From contig NC_081406.1 in the NCBI RefSeq assembly GCF_030272615.1, forward strand, positions 164,717,521-164,781,520: a stretch of 64,000 bases of DNA, read 5' to 3'. The translations under genes and the position numbers were made by a program. This stretch comes from Cryptomeria japonica. Taxonomy: Eukaryota; Streptophyta; Pinopsida; Cupressales; Cupressaceae. Below the pieces are notes generated by a model. The model was not told the DNA's origin and ran no database searches. It saw nothing but the letters and a program-made list of their open reading frames with translations. This document shows positions 10,001 to 23,059 of this stretch, one piece after another (within the stretch, counting starts at the first letter, position 1; each line of letters opens with the position of its first letter).

Positions 10001-11561
10001 TGATGAAAGTGTTAAAACAACTAATATAACAATAGATAATATAAAAATACATAACTCAAATTGAGATACAGAGTACAGAGCTAAAAGGGAATTCTGATGT
10101 GCAGTTGTCACTAAAATTTAAGCTTGACTGAACATGACCAGGGCGCTATGTGCTCTAGTCCCTATTACTAAACTAAGACAAAAATTGGGAATCTACAACT
10201 TGAAGTCCTCTAAGTCTAAATTGTCAAAATCGACAAATAACTAAGAAGGACCAAGGCGGTGTGTTCTCTAATCCTAGAAGTTTGGTTCTGAATTTTGGAT
10301 CTAAATCTATACCTATAAATTGAGACATCTTGAAAACTTGCAGCTCCAACAAAAACTTGTACCTACACTTGTAATCTAAAAAAAGGCATGTAAGTGGATA
10401 TATAGGGTTTTGCCTTAGTCAAACCCCTTGTTTTGGTGATTTCCACCTCCACAAATATACAATGTAATATTAAAATGTGTGTATTCTCTAGAATCTTATG
10501 TGTTTGTAAGATCCTAATGAGCTAAAATGCAAACTAGAGTTCTACCCTACATTTGGAGTAAAAACCCTAAATGAACATAATGTAAATACTTCAAATCACA
10601 AATGCAATATCAATCTAAAGAAATAATGCAATTCTTAAAATTAAAGATATATAGATCTGAATACTCACATAGAGATGAGAATATAACATGAAATCATATA
10701 GAACCCTAAGGGAGAGGTACAATTCAATCAACGGTCGGTGATCTCCTTATTATTCTGCAACATCTCCTAAGCTTCCATTATTAATGAAAACTTGATAAAT
10801 GATGAATTTTCTGATTGCAGAATTCACATAAACCTACACCTTCACTTCATAAGAGGCTCCCTCAATTACTAGAGAATGGATCCTTCAAATCAAGAAAGAA
10901 AAGCATATATATATGATTTACCCTAACTTTATATTTTATCATAGGCTGACCTAGAATTGATTAAATTTTACACCAAGCAATAATTATACCTTATAATACC
11001 ACCAAATTAAGCTCCCAAAGTTTGGGGAGAAAAATTCATGACTAGGATGGTACGAATCTGGTTCGACCGACTTTTTTCCAAATTTCTACCTGGATGCAAG
11101 GTATCATGATTACAAACTCAAATCCAACTTGGTGTGTCAATCCAATGTGTTTAGCAATACAAAAACGAGCCTTGAAGATCGAAATAAGACTTTATTAGGA
11201 TTAACTAATTAATTAAAGAAAATGAAATAAAAAGGGGCACACTTAGGGTTAAGGGTCCAATTTTATAATATGTGTATTGATGAGAAAGGGGACCTTAGAT
11301 TTAATTAAATTAATAATTAAATGCTTAAAATAATCTTGAAAATGTAAAATGCAAATGACACACACTAAGGCGGGTGCTAACCTAATCGTGAAATTGTACA
11401 ACCCTAATTAAGGGTGTATAATTTACGATGCTCCAATTACTAAAACATATATTATTGTATCTCACATGGTTTACTCAACAACTAAGTTTATTTCAATCAC
11501 AAGTCAAGACTTTGACATATTCATGATTTTAAAAGGAAATGACGCATTCTCACATTCAACA
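10001..11561 (-). repeat. Candidate LTR of a third retroelement (C)
   Basis: The - strand starts TGTTGAATGTGAG at 11561, preceded by a purine-rich CAAGAGGG that could be a polypurine tract, and ends ...TCATCA at 10001 where element B breaks off. TG/CA ends with imperfect inverted TGTTGA/TCATCA termini and the coincidence with the B breakpoint suggest a 3' LTR of an inverted element. No second LTR copy is in the window to prove it and no coding region was recognised. Confidence 0.35.
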
Positions 11562-13974
11562 CCCTCTTGAATGAACAAGACAATTTGTGACATGCATAAG
11601 ATATGTGCATTTTTCTTAAAGGTATTGAGAAATGAGACTTAACATAAGGACTTATATATATCATCACATAAGTCATGTGATCAATCATTTATTTTGTAGA
11701 CAAAAAATAATCATTTGAATGAAAAATTCTTGTATTTTATTGATGAAAGAGGTGTATACAACAAGGATAGACCTTAGAATTCTTTATTTCTTTCAAAATA
11801 AGTTACAATGATGTTAGTCTACTAAAAATAAAAGGTAGTAAACAAAAATAATGGAACTCATTTTTTTAGTTACAATGCATCTCGAAAATTACAAAAGAAC
11901 TCTCTTTTCAGTTACAATAATTAGTTTGAAAAGAAAAAACTATCCTTTTTACCTACTCTAGTGTACTATATCGTCAAATTCAAAAGGTAAGAGAGAAAAT
12001 ATGGTATGGTCAAATATCATTTATAACTTTATTTTGACCTAGGTGCCTTCGTTCTTAGTGCTAGAAAGACTTATCCTTTGGTTTGTTTGTCAAAGGTTCT
12101 CCTAGGTGGCATTGGAAGGATGGTATTTGACTTTTTCTACCTATTTTTCCTTTGTAATTTCTTGTAATTTCTCCTTAACCCTTAGATGTTTGCAATTATG
12201 ATCATAACTACCTCAAACTAGTATTGAACTTTTTCTAATTGGAAATTTTTCCCTCATATAATGATAGGGCATGTGGAAAATTGATTGAAAATAAAAAAAT
12301 CCCCTAGGACATAGGAGAAATCTAAGGCTAGAATTTGCCACCTCTGTCATTCCTTTATGATGTCATTTAATTCATATTCCCAATAACATAAGCTGTCATT
12401 TCCTTGTAGATTGAAGCTACCTCTACCACTCATCACTCTATCAAAACACCTTTTGTGCTAGATCCTTCTTAAGATGATTGTTGACTTACATGTTCATCAA
12501 TGCCCTTAGCATACTATATTTTTATAATATTATTCTCTCAAATTTCTTTACCACTATCACCTGCAATAGCTTGCTCTACTTTCGATCTACAATATATTCA
12601 TGCTCAACCCTTCTCATGAAGACATAACACAACTACTTGGTAACCTTTTGTTGATTGTGGCCCCTATCTTCTTATCATTTCTTATTTTTTCACTCTTGAA
12701 ACTCATGTGACATGTTCATTATTCTATTCTTTTACCTTGCACTATTTAATGTTTCTTTAAATATTCAACTACCAATATGGTTAGGTCGAACCTACCATTG
12801 TCCACTTATTTCATATGTAGGATTTTATCTAAAAAAATCCTTTGCCTCTTCATCTAGATTACTATCATTTATATCATTACTCTTTTTAATATTATTTATC
12901 TTTTTCCAGAAAACTCAAATGACTCTTGAACCTAGTCCATTCTTAGTAGGGATATCCTTAGAGTTTCTCTTGCTACACTATTATTCGATTTATGATATTT
13001 TTTGAATTCTAATCCTTCACCTTCATTTCTCACTGTATTCCTAGTACTGATAGATATTCATGCACTATTCCTCTAACCAATATGATCAATTATATTTTGA
13101 ATGGATTTATGTTTCAATAACTCTTTATTTCATCTTTTGATGATTTTATTATTATGTTTTCCTTTTTCTTTTATTGATAGGGTAAAGTATCCATATGATC
13201 ATACATTTACTCTTATGATTTATCTTTTTACGGTTGATGTCATACCTCTATCTTGTTCATTGTTTATCCACTATTACTCTTTTACCTAATAGCATAATAG
13301 TAACCATGCATCTACCTTCTATGCTATACCATGATATCCATGCATTCTCTACCAAATTTGTGATAGTCATGAGAGTACTATGGTTGTCACCTTTACTGAT
13401 TATTTTATCCCTTGACACATCCACTATATTATTTTTTCATTTTATACAATGCATTTATTTTTCATTAATATAACTATCAATATGATGGTTTTGTAGCCAT
13501 TTATGAGGGTTTTCACTATCAATCTAGTCTTTGTCCAATTGACTATAGTCCACTTATTTTTTCCACCAAAATAACCATGATATTGGACCTATTCCAGTTC
13601 AACACTACTCCATTGGTGGCTTTATCTTATCCATGACCACCATACATGTGATCACTTATTATCATGAACTATCCTCCTTGCCTCTTTGATGCCTCTTTGT
13701 CATGATGCCTTTCTTTTTCTTCTCATACACTCTATCTTTTAACATCGTACTCTCTCCATTTTGGGTGCTCGTGTGGTCTTGTGAATCATGACTATATTTT
13801 ATTTGCATTTGCATGATAGGTCTATCCCTGTACATAATTAATTCCTTATCATCAACTATCACTATGGACTTGCAACTAAAATTTTAATCATAGAGATTAT
13901 TAATCATTATACCGATGCTCTTACTAGATTAGGCTCAAATCACTATTATATCTCTCTTGCTACTAATGTTAGGG
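11562..13974. other. Unassigned AT-rich segment
   Basis: No protein domain was recognised on either strand. Open stretches (for example 12712-13005, 13101-13473, and 13662-13862 on the - strand) look compositional. A - strand stretch near 11700-11800 (TTGTATACACCTCTTTC followed by AATAAAATAC) resembles the end of a plant LTR. If C is a real element, this could be its decayed interior. Confidence 0.4.
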
Positions 13975-13984
13975 GGTATAAGAA

Positions 13985-16800
13985 GAATTTCCTTTCAAAT
14001 TTGAGAAGATGACCCAACGCCTAAATATCAAAAGCGAAATAAATGATTGGTGGGAGGTGAATGTAGATGGTTATGCTATGTTCAAGGTTGTATCTTGCAT
14101 CTTTCAAGTCTAATGTTTTTCAATGGAACAAGTTTACTTTTGGTCATATATTCATCTCAAAGAAGAAGATTGTTTAAAATTTAATTCAGGTTAATGGTGT
14201 TGCTCCTCATCTTATTGAGAAGGAGATTGACCTTTTATCTATCCTCTGATGCTATTTATAAGGAGGAATAATTTTGGAAACAAATATCTCAAACCATTTG
14301 GCTCCAATGTGGGGATCGTAATACTAAGTTCTTACATCTTTCAACCTTGAAGCACATGGCCACTAATAGAACTAAATCTATTCGTCATAATGAGATAAAT
14401 CTTGATAATGAGGGAGACATTTTATTTGTAGCGGTTGACTTTTTCTCCAATTTGATAATGGATTAGAATAATTTGGATCTAGATAGACAAGATCATTTCC
14501 TTAGGTAAATCCGCAACCTAATTATAGAGGAAATGAATAGATCATTGTGTAGGATTCTCTCAAAAGATGAAGTTTATGTTGTCATTTTCTCTTTTGAAAG
14601 TAACAAAGAATCTAGACCAAATGGTTTTCATATGTTCTTCCTCCAAAATTAGTGGGATATTGTTGCTAAAGATGGTGTTTGGTGTTTGGGTGGTCAAGGA
14701 ATTGTTTGGTAGTAGATCTATTCTGAAGCAACTAAATGTTACTTTTATTGTTCTTATATTCCAAATTTTGTGGGTGCTAAATTCTTTGGTAATTTTTGTA
14801 CCATCGGTCTATGGAATTTAATTTATAATTTGAATTATGTCTAAGGTCTTGGTGTTAATGATTAAAGAGGTCTTCCTAGAATTATTTCTACTCAGCATAA
14901 TGGATTTTTGCTACGGTTCCGAATTATCTCTTTCAATCAAAAGAAGGTTGTTGTTTTCCTCAAGTTAGATCTCTTCAAACCGTATGATAGGATGAATAGG
15001 CATTTCCTTATAAAAAATTTCAAGGCTTTTGGTTTTGGCCTAAATTGGTGTAGATCATAGGGCAACTCATTTCCACAACAAAGTTCTCTATGATCATTAA
15101 TGACTCTCCCTCTAAATTCTTTAGTAACTTAAGATGTATTAGGAAAGAAGATCATGTTTCCATTTTCCTCATTATTATCATGGTCAAAGCCTTGGGAAGG
15201 TTTATCCTAAAGTTAGTGATGATCAGTAATCTTAATGGTCTCTCCCCTTCTTCATCCCCATAGGTTTGTATCCATCAATAATTTATTTATGATAATATTT
15301 GGTTAGGAGAAGCCTCCATTTGTGAGGCTAAGTTTCTAAAGGGTATTCTATCAAATTATGAGGCTACCTTTGATCATAAAATCAACATGCCCAAGAGCTC
15401 TATTTCTTCTTGAAAACTCTTGAGGACAAAAATAATATGATTACAACTATCTTTGGTTGCTCATTGGAAGAGATACCTTCTACCTAGTTGGGCCTCCCTC
15501 TTTTCTCGAAATCGGCTCCAAATTCTTTCTGGAATGGTTTGTTGGACATATTTTAATCCAAGTTGGCTAGTTGGAAAGGGACCCTTTTGATTGAGGTTGG
15601 TAAGATGCAATAAATCAAAGCATCAATTCAAAACCTTCTTATTTATGCTATGAGTTTTTTCAAGGTTCGTTCCAAATTTCTAGCTAAAATTGAAAAGATT
15701 TAGCGCAGTTTCCTTTAGTCGGGAATGGAGAGTAAGAACCATTAACATTTTATGGCTTGGGACCAATTTTGTCAACCAAAGAGGTTTGGAGGTTTTGGCT
15801 ATTCATAAAATCAAAGAGTTTAATTTAGCCTTACTTGCTAAATAGATGTTGAGGAGTCTAATGGAAATTAATGAGTGAACTTGTTTAATTTATAGCAAAT
15901 AGCTCTGCAACCGTAGTCATTTTTGGAATTTCCTTCAGGAAGATCTTGCTATCTTGGCTAATTTGACTATCTAGAATTATATTTCAATTATCAAATTCTT
16001 TTTTTCAAAGGGTCATAGATGGTGTATCAGAAAAGACTGAAATATTTTATTGTTGGGAAGACCATTGAACTAGGAAGCATCCTCTCTTTCACTTCCATTT
16101 TCCCACTCCTTTCAAAAATGCATTCTAGGGTGGTTGGGTTTTGGGTTGCTAACTATATCTCTAACTATGTCTAGAAGATCTTGGTTGTTACTTATTCGAC
16201 CTTATCTATCCTTTCACAGTTGCTTGGTAAGATCCACATCTCCTCTACCCCACTAGAGGATAGGGTGGTTTGGGCAGGGTCCTCAGATGATCATTTTTTA
16301 TATTTCTAATGCTCTTAATCTATAGATTGCAAGGTGTGCACCTTCAATGTTCTGGGAATTCCTATGGAATCCCAAGCTCATTCCTAATATTAATTTATTT
16401 TTTTGGTTCCTAGCGCAAAATAAATTTACTACCCTTAACAATGTTTGTAGGAGAGGCTTTATGATCCCCAATAGGTATTTTTTGAGAGGATAAAGAAAAA
16501 AAATTCTTTCACATCCTCTTTGGTTTCCCTTTTTTTTTGGATAATTAGGCCCATTTTTTAAATCTCTTAAACCTATATTGGATATTTCCTAGCTACTTTT
16601 CTAAGGCTTGGCCTCAATGGGTGGCTCCTTCCAGGAGCCCATCTATTTTTCTTATGTGGTCTTTTGTCATGCCTCATATTTCTTGGGGTATATGGAGGGA
16701 AAGGAACAACAAAATTTTTAGAGATATTTCCTAGTTAGATTACAAGCTTTCTTTCAAGATTTGGCTAAAAATCAAAGAAAACTTGCTTTCTACTTTTTCC
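13985..16800 (+). pseudogene. LINE ORF2: reverse transcriptase and zf-RVT
   Basis: Across several frames the text follows plant L1 ORF2. FPFKFEKM and INDWWE open it; TIWLQCGDRNTKFLHLST and MNRSLCRILSKDEV precede RT; SRPNGFHMFF stands for the usual PDG motif; KLDLFKPYDR-like text at about 14965-14990 is the first catalytic Asp region. The catalytic F-V-D-D box reads F-I-Y-D-N at 15282-15296, so one catalytic Asp is lost. Later come a C-terminal RT segment and zf-RVT text (RGFMIPNRYF, then MWSFVMPHISWGIWRERNN near 16660-16710). Many stops and frameshifts. Confidence 0.8.
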
Positions 16801-16919
16801 TCGGTTCATTCAGGGCCCAAGGTGATTTCTTTTTTTCTTTTTTTTTTGAGAAGAAACTTGCTTGAAACAAGCACCTTCCTTGTGATATTGCTATCCCTCT
16901 TAAGAAATTTAAACAAGTC

Positions 16920-17400
16920 AGAGATAATGTAGTTTGGAAAGCTCCTCCTAGTAGTTGGGTAAAGATTAATATTGATGGGGTGACTAAGGGAAATCTTGGC
17001 TTGCTTAGCTATGGGAGAGTGTCTCATGATCAAAATGGTAGAATTGTTTTAGTGGTAGCCCTCCCCTTGGGCATTCTTAAAATACCTTTTTGTTGAAGTT
17101 TATCCTACCTACATTAGGCTTACTTTGTCTATTTCTAAGGGTTACCATAATATTAGGATCGAAGGTGATTCTTTGAGTATTATTAATTGTCTAAAAGGAA
17201 TCCAAAAACCCTCTTGGACCATCCAAGGGTTTATTGTAGATTATTTGGAGATAATTAACACATTGGATGATTGCCTTATTTCTCATATTTATAGGGAATG
17301 TAACAATGTTGCAAAACAATTTTCTAACCTTGGGATCATTAGTGACTATAGGAGTTCATGGGGGATGAACAACCTCTTTCTCTTTAAATTATCTCATTGA
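16920..17400 (+). pseudogene. LINE C-terminal RNase H domain
   Basis: Starts with the first catalytic Asp segment INIDGVTKGN at about 16965. It resumes in another frame at 17125-17397: RIEGDSLSIINCLKG (catalytic Glu and Asp), SHIYRECNNVA, stop after KLSH. The usual final Ala-Asp is Ala-Lys (ECNNVAKQFSN), so the last catalytic Asp is missing. This type of RNase H is typical of plant L1 ORF2 C-termini. Confidence 0.8.
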
Positions 17401-17727
17401 TTTCCATCGATGCTCATGATTATTAATTTGGTGCCAATTTGGATTATTGGTATTTTTCTTATTCCCTTTTTTTTTCTTCTTGGGAATTGGGGGTTTTGGA
17501 TCCTTCTCGATCCATTTTTTATTTATGATGAGTGCTCATGATTTACTCTATCTTTATGACTAATGATTGCTCCTTCTCCTCTCTCTCTACACTCTACATG
17601 AAACGTAGTTTTTTTATTTTACCTTAGCCTTTTTTTGTCCCACCATTCTCCTATGTTATTTTATTGCTTTCCCTCACCATTTTCACCTTATTTTTATGCC
17701 CTTTTTTTTTTGTTGTAGTCCATTTGG

Positions 17728-19505
17728 CTCTATGGGTGGGGATGGATTTCAATTGGAGCCTAATTATTTTAACAAATGGAAGAAGATGCCTTCAATTTGG
17801 AGTAAATTAGAGGCAAGTGGGTTTACCCTATTTATGGAACCCCTACATGGTCATGATCCTCAACAACTAATGATTTACTTAGTGAATGAAATATTTGGTC
17901 CCTTTGGTGATCTCTGAAGACTTTAGTGTAGAATTAATTGGCCTATTCTGTGAGGGAAAGAAGTTTAATGGAGACAAGAAGGTGTCCAAGGAAGCCATTG
18001 ATATATTTTTTTACAGAGGATGAGTTTGAAAAAGTGAAAATAACCAATTTTGAGGGCTACAATAGTGGCACCATCAATTTTTTCTAGGTAGAGATGGATT
18101 AAGCTATTATGAGATACGTTTTATTGAATAGCCATTTTTCTAGTGTATTTGGGCATCATTTTATTTTTCTTAATCACTTTTGTTAGAGGCATGGGGTTTC
18201 ATTTCTATTTTACCTTGTTTCCTCTCTCATTACTAGTATCAATGAGCATAGAAATAATTTCTCCTTGGTCCTCCATGAGGGCCTTATCCTCCTCATCATG
18301 GAATATGCAATGGTTGTGTCCATTCTCCTTGAGCTACTCATGGGGAAGTGTAAATTGGAGTATGCCCAAAATGTCATGGTGCACTACTCACACATGAACA
18401 CTGAATTTAAGGATGAGGTCTTTGATGAAAAGGCTTGCTATCATATTAGCAATAGAAAAAAAGTCCTCGGCCAAGAAGAAAGCCAATGAAAATCCCCCTC
18501 TTTCCTAGACTAAGGGTTTTGAAACTGAGGAGGATGAGATTGATATTGTGTCTCCCATTAGGCCTAACCTATCTGAAGATATGTTAGGGGCTTCTCAAAA
18601 AGAGAAAAAGCCTACGTTGAGCCTCACTATTGACATTGGGGAGCCCTCAATCATCTACAAAGGTAAGAAGGGCTTCTATGCTAACAAAACCAAAAGGGGC
18701 ATTGTTGATGTGGGTTGAAGTGAATATCTAGATTATGAGACTCTTCTACTTGATAATAATTTTGGGAAAGAGATGTTGGAGGATAGGTATGAGGTCACTC
18801 AGGAGGATGACTTGTAGACTCATCTTTATCCCCATAATAGTGCTAAGGATGTAAGATCTCTAGAAAAATCCACCTAAATTCCTTTGAGGATGTGGAGATT
18901 CTAGTTTCAAATATTATATATGATCAAGCCAACTTTCTCAATTGGATGGTCTCTCAAATTTTGGATATCAGAAATAACCTTTTCTCTCTCTTTGAAAAGG
19001 TAGAGAATATTTTGTCAATAGAAAATAGGGGCATAGACAATGAGGAGTTTAAGAAAATGTTGGATAAATTATTGAAGTTGTTTCCAAGGATGTGATGTAT
19101 TGTAAGTTGAATCAAGAGAAAATAATTAGCTCTTTGAGAGGTTCAGTGGCCGAGGTAAACAACAAGCTTAAAATTATGATTAATGTTAGTAAGGAGGCTA
19201 TTTAGAGGAACATTACTGGCCTCTGCATATTGAATTAAATGATCGAATACCTAAGGATGGGTAAGAAATATTAAAAAGATAAAAAAATTATGTTGATGGT
19301 GCAGAGATGGAGGCTAGTGATCTTGCTGGTGGTTCTAGGAACTAGGTTTCATCCAAGGTGCAAAGGCCCTTTTCTAGGACCTATAGCCAGTCTAAAGTTG
19401 TTGTTTATCCAACCCAAGCTATTAAAGAGGTCATGGATATGCATGACTAGATCATACAGAAGGATATGGAGGCTATGAATTTTTTGAAAGATCTTCAATA
19501 GATTG
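17728..19505 (+). pseudogene. Decayed ORF of unrecognised, probably repeat-borne family
   Basis: Conceptual reading across frames gives one protein-like stretch of about 550-600 codons: KMPSIWSKLEASGFTLFMEP and HGHDPQQL near the start, VSEDFSVELIGLFCEGKKF, FGHHFIFLNHF, LHEGLILLIMEYAM, an acidic middle (TEEDEIDIVSP) and a Leu/Lys-rich, coiled-coil-like end (18892-19092). Several stops and frameshifts separate the pieces. It follows the LINE 3' UTR directly and ends in T-rich DNA with a LINE-like tail (about 19600). The N-terminal half recalls plant-mobile-domain or gag-like ORFs of plant repeats, but I cannot place it; the function is unknown. Confidence 0.5.
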
Positions 19506-22500
19506 GTTTGGTCTCATGTCCTATTTTTCATTTTTGTTGTTGCTATTGGTTTGTTACTTGTTTTATTATATTTAGTTAGTAGATATTGGTCATTGTAAAT
19601 TGTTTTGGGATCCCTTCAAAACCCTTTTTACCTTATCAATTTAAAATTATCTTTGTGATTGAGAAATGATACATGGCTATGCAAAGGATTAAACATTAAA
19701 TCCCTTTGCATCAACTATGATAATGAGTTTCTTTTCTTTGAATGTTTAAGAGAATTTATTGGCTTGTGCACATTTTTGAACTGCACCTAATCTATTATTG
19801 ATGTTTTTAATAATAAAAATAAGAAACCACTCTTCCAAACTCATAGAAATGAAATAATTCTCTATGTAAATAAAGGCCACAATTGATATCCCCCCTTTCT
19901 CTCTTTTTATGATTGTCCCTTGTATGAGGGATTATTTTATCATTCCAAACTATGATGATTGTCCAAGGGTTGATTTACCTCTATCTTTCGATTCTTAATG
20001 TTTTTAGGGCCTCTGCATACTCTCACAAACATGTTCCTTTTGTAGTTTTCATTAAGTTATCCCATACTCATGTGTTCACTCCCCTTAAGACTGTCAGTAT
20101 ACTTTTTTTCTTTCTATCTATGTAATTGATGTACTAGCTCTCATATTTCTTTGTCATTGTTAGGTTTTGTGAGATTTCTTTCTCGTCATTGAAAATATTT
20201 CCATATTTCCATGGATGTTTCTTGATAGCTCATTTCCCTTCAATATTATCCCTTAATTGTTTGAATGTATTATGTCTTGAGGACTCTTTGACATCCTATT
20301 TGACTATCACTATTTGACTATCATTCATTGATACTCTATTTTATTAGATTCAAGGTCAAGGAAACCAAATTCCAGTTTTTATAAATGGTATTTTATTATC
20401 AATATCTAACCCTTATTATGCAATTGCTCAAATATAATTATGTAAGTCTTTGAAATAAAAGATAACAAACAACTAGGTGAACTAGTAAGTCATTATATCC
20501 TCTTAAGAGAGATGAGATTTTGTTCATACAGGAATATATGTTGTGGGTATGTCAAACACTCATCAATAGGTACAAGTTCTTGAGTTAACATTAATTGAGG
20601 TTTCTAACACATCACATCCAAAATATAAGAAACATAAATGGAATATAATAAAGGTTAATTGAAAGGCATATTTGTACTATCTTAGAAGGAGTGTCATATG
20701 TAAAAGTAATGCATAAATATATTTATGTCATCATAACTAAGATAGATCACATGGGTTAGAAATAGATGAAGAACCTTAATAAAGGTAAACCCACTAGCAA
20801 AAATGAGGGATTATCTAGCCTAATGTACAAGGGCAAAGGAAAAGAAACTAGGTGTATGAGAATATTTAAAGATATAGAAAGATGGATTTCAACTATACTA
20901 AGATAAATATATAGATTTTTCATGTATTTGGATAGGTATTACTAAACTACCAAATATGCTATCAAGGTAGTTCTAATGTTATTAGATAAAGAGAACTTAT
21001 TAGTAAAGAAACATATAAAGTAATAGGGCACACAAGACCATGTTATGATATGAAAAATATAATTGCTAATAAAATATAAAAGGAAATAGTAAGATAGTTC
21101 ATGAAGGGGTTATTATATAAATTTAACACACAAATTTAAAGGAACCTTACACATTGGCATCCATCCAAACTATATATGAAATGATAATCAATGGTTCATT
21201 GAAATGATGTCTGACACTTTATGAGATAGTTGTGGTAGAGAAGTTATCATGAACTCTAGTATGACTAACTTATTATATTTATCTTTATTCTATGCAATAA
21301 TTACCTTAGTTGGGGCTCATAGATACAATAAGATTAGGTTTGTAGGTAGTCAAACAATGGCTCACATAGGGTTTTTTTCACAAAAGTTATCTAAATATAA
21401 TAATACTTCCTCTAAAAATTTTAGAACATTTAAAAAATCATGCAAGATTGAGAGATAATACCATATTACATGATATAAAATCATCAAAATGACATATTAT
21501 TAATCATATATACTAACTATACATTCTTATAAGAAGTAGAACCTATGACCTCCTAAATACCTCACTACCATATTGAAGCCTATTCAAACCTACTATCATC
21601 TAATACAAAGAAAATATTATCTCCACCTAGATACCTTAAAGTAAAATATTTTGGAACTTAGAGAGGATGTTGTAATATGACAAATACAAAAGAGGATAGA
21701 AAAATAAAAAATTTGAAAAAAAAAATCAATAGAGGATAAGAATATAGAAATAGGGATCTTAGGAAAGAAAACCACATAGTTAGTACACATAATACTAAAA
21801 TGACAACGTATCAGAGCATATGAATTATATAAGATCATCTAGGTTAAGTTCCATGAACCCAAGGATAATACCATAAGTAGAATAATTTAAAGTAAAGGAT
21901 TCTAAGGAAAAAGAAGTATTAATAATGGATTAATTATAGATCGATTCCCTCAATATCAACTTAGAGGAAAATGAAAGGAAAATAAGAGGTAAGACCTCCC
22001 AAGAAGGTGACAGAAATAAAGAAATTAGAACAAACAACACCTTCACTACTAGAATTTTCAAATAAAAAATAATTCCCTATTATGATTGAGTGAATGGAAA
22101 AGAGCAATATAATATCTATACCAGCACAAAGAATTATAAGGTAAAGGCTTAAAAATGCCTAGTATGCTTTATTAAATTTTAAAAAAGGGTGGAGATAAAT
22201 CCAGACAAGAAGAGTTCTTGTAGAAATAGAACAAGAAAAAACATAGCTATAAAGATAAATATGTAGACATAGATGACATAGAGGAAGGCAAAAAAAATAT
22301 AAAGATAAAAAGATAAATTTAGAAGAAAATAATCCAAGATGAGGAATTGGAGGTTCAAGCATTTTACAACAATAATAAATCATTCAATAATTTCTTCGAG
22401 ACAATAATTAAAGTAAAAAACAATAAAAAGATGAAATACAAACATTAGCAGAAAATACTAGAGATACGAATTTATATATTGTATAATATAAATACAAATC

Positions 22501-22620
22501 CCTCTTGATATAAAAATAAATTACAAGTGTTGAGGGTCAAATTTCCTAACACAAATGAAAGAGTGGATACACTTTTCCAAATAAGAAGAAAATAATATCA
22601 TTTGTTTAAACCACTTGGAT
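19506..22620. other. AT-rich intergenic DNA, no recognised gene
   Basis: No domain was recognised. A weak coding-like patch lies at 21249-21456 (+), reading NLLYLSLFYAIITLVGAH, but nothing around it supports a gene. Confidence 0.5.
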
Positions 22621-22665
22621 GGTATATTGTTTGTTTTGGATGAAGAAGGAGCATGGAAATACATA

Positions 22666-22757
22666 AAACTATAGACAAAAACCTCTATAGATGCCCTAAC
22701 TCCACACCATGAAACTATAGGCAAAAACCTCTATAGATGCCCTAACTCCACACCATG
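22666..22757 (+). repeat. 46-bp tandem duplication
   Basis: Two adjacent 46-bp copies (22666-22711, 22712-22757) differing by one A/G. The near-identity points to a recent slippage or repair event. Confidence 0.9.
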
Positions 22758-23025
22758 TGTAGAAATGGTTGAAGTTGATGTAAAGAAAAAGGCAAGAGGA
22801 GAAACAAATAGAATAGAGGAAGTAAAAGAAGAAGTGGGATGACTATTACTAGTGGATAAATTGGAGCAAGATGAAAAAAAACATAGGAAATATGGACTAG
22901 GAAAGAAGAGTAAAAGACCTTGTAGTATGAAGAAAAATAAAAATAAGAGGTAACCTAGATGGAAGAATAAAAGCAGCAAGGATAATAATCTCCACAAAGA
23001 ATAGATATATAGGAGAAGCACAAAT
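22756..23025 (+). pseudogene. Short basic ORF remnant
   Basis: After the tandem duplication the + strand reads VEMVEVDVKKKARGETNR, EEVKEEVG, a TGA, then a Lys/Arg-rich stretch to TAA at about 22950. Purine-rich, basic text of this kind is common at the C-terminal end of LINE ORF1 or gag-like proteins. No conserved motif was found, so the call is tentative. Confidence 0.25.
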
Positions 23026-23059
23026 TAATAGAGATAGAAAAGGTTGCAACTGAAATAAA

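Larger units (their letters stand above)
13975..17700 (+). mobile_element. L1-type LINE, 5'-truncated ORF2 plus 3' UTR
   Basis: The body reads as a plant L1-type ORF2 from just before RT to the C-terminal RNase H, followed by T-rich 3' UTR (17401-17700). The endonuclease domain and ORF1 are absent, so the element is 5'-truncated near 13975. No A-tail was seen at the 3' edge, which may be lost or overwritten by the ORF that follows. Confidence 0.8.

Noticed and set aside
22731-23021. 96-codon Leu/Phe-rich frame on - that looks like a membrane protein.
   Set aside because: It is the complement of a purine-rich Lys/Glu-coding stretch; no homologous motif.
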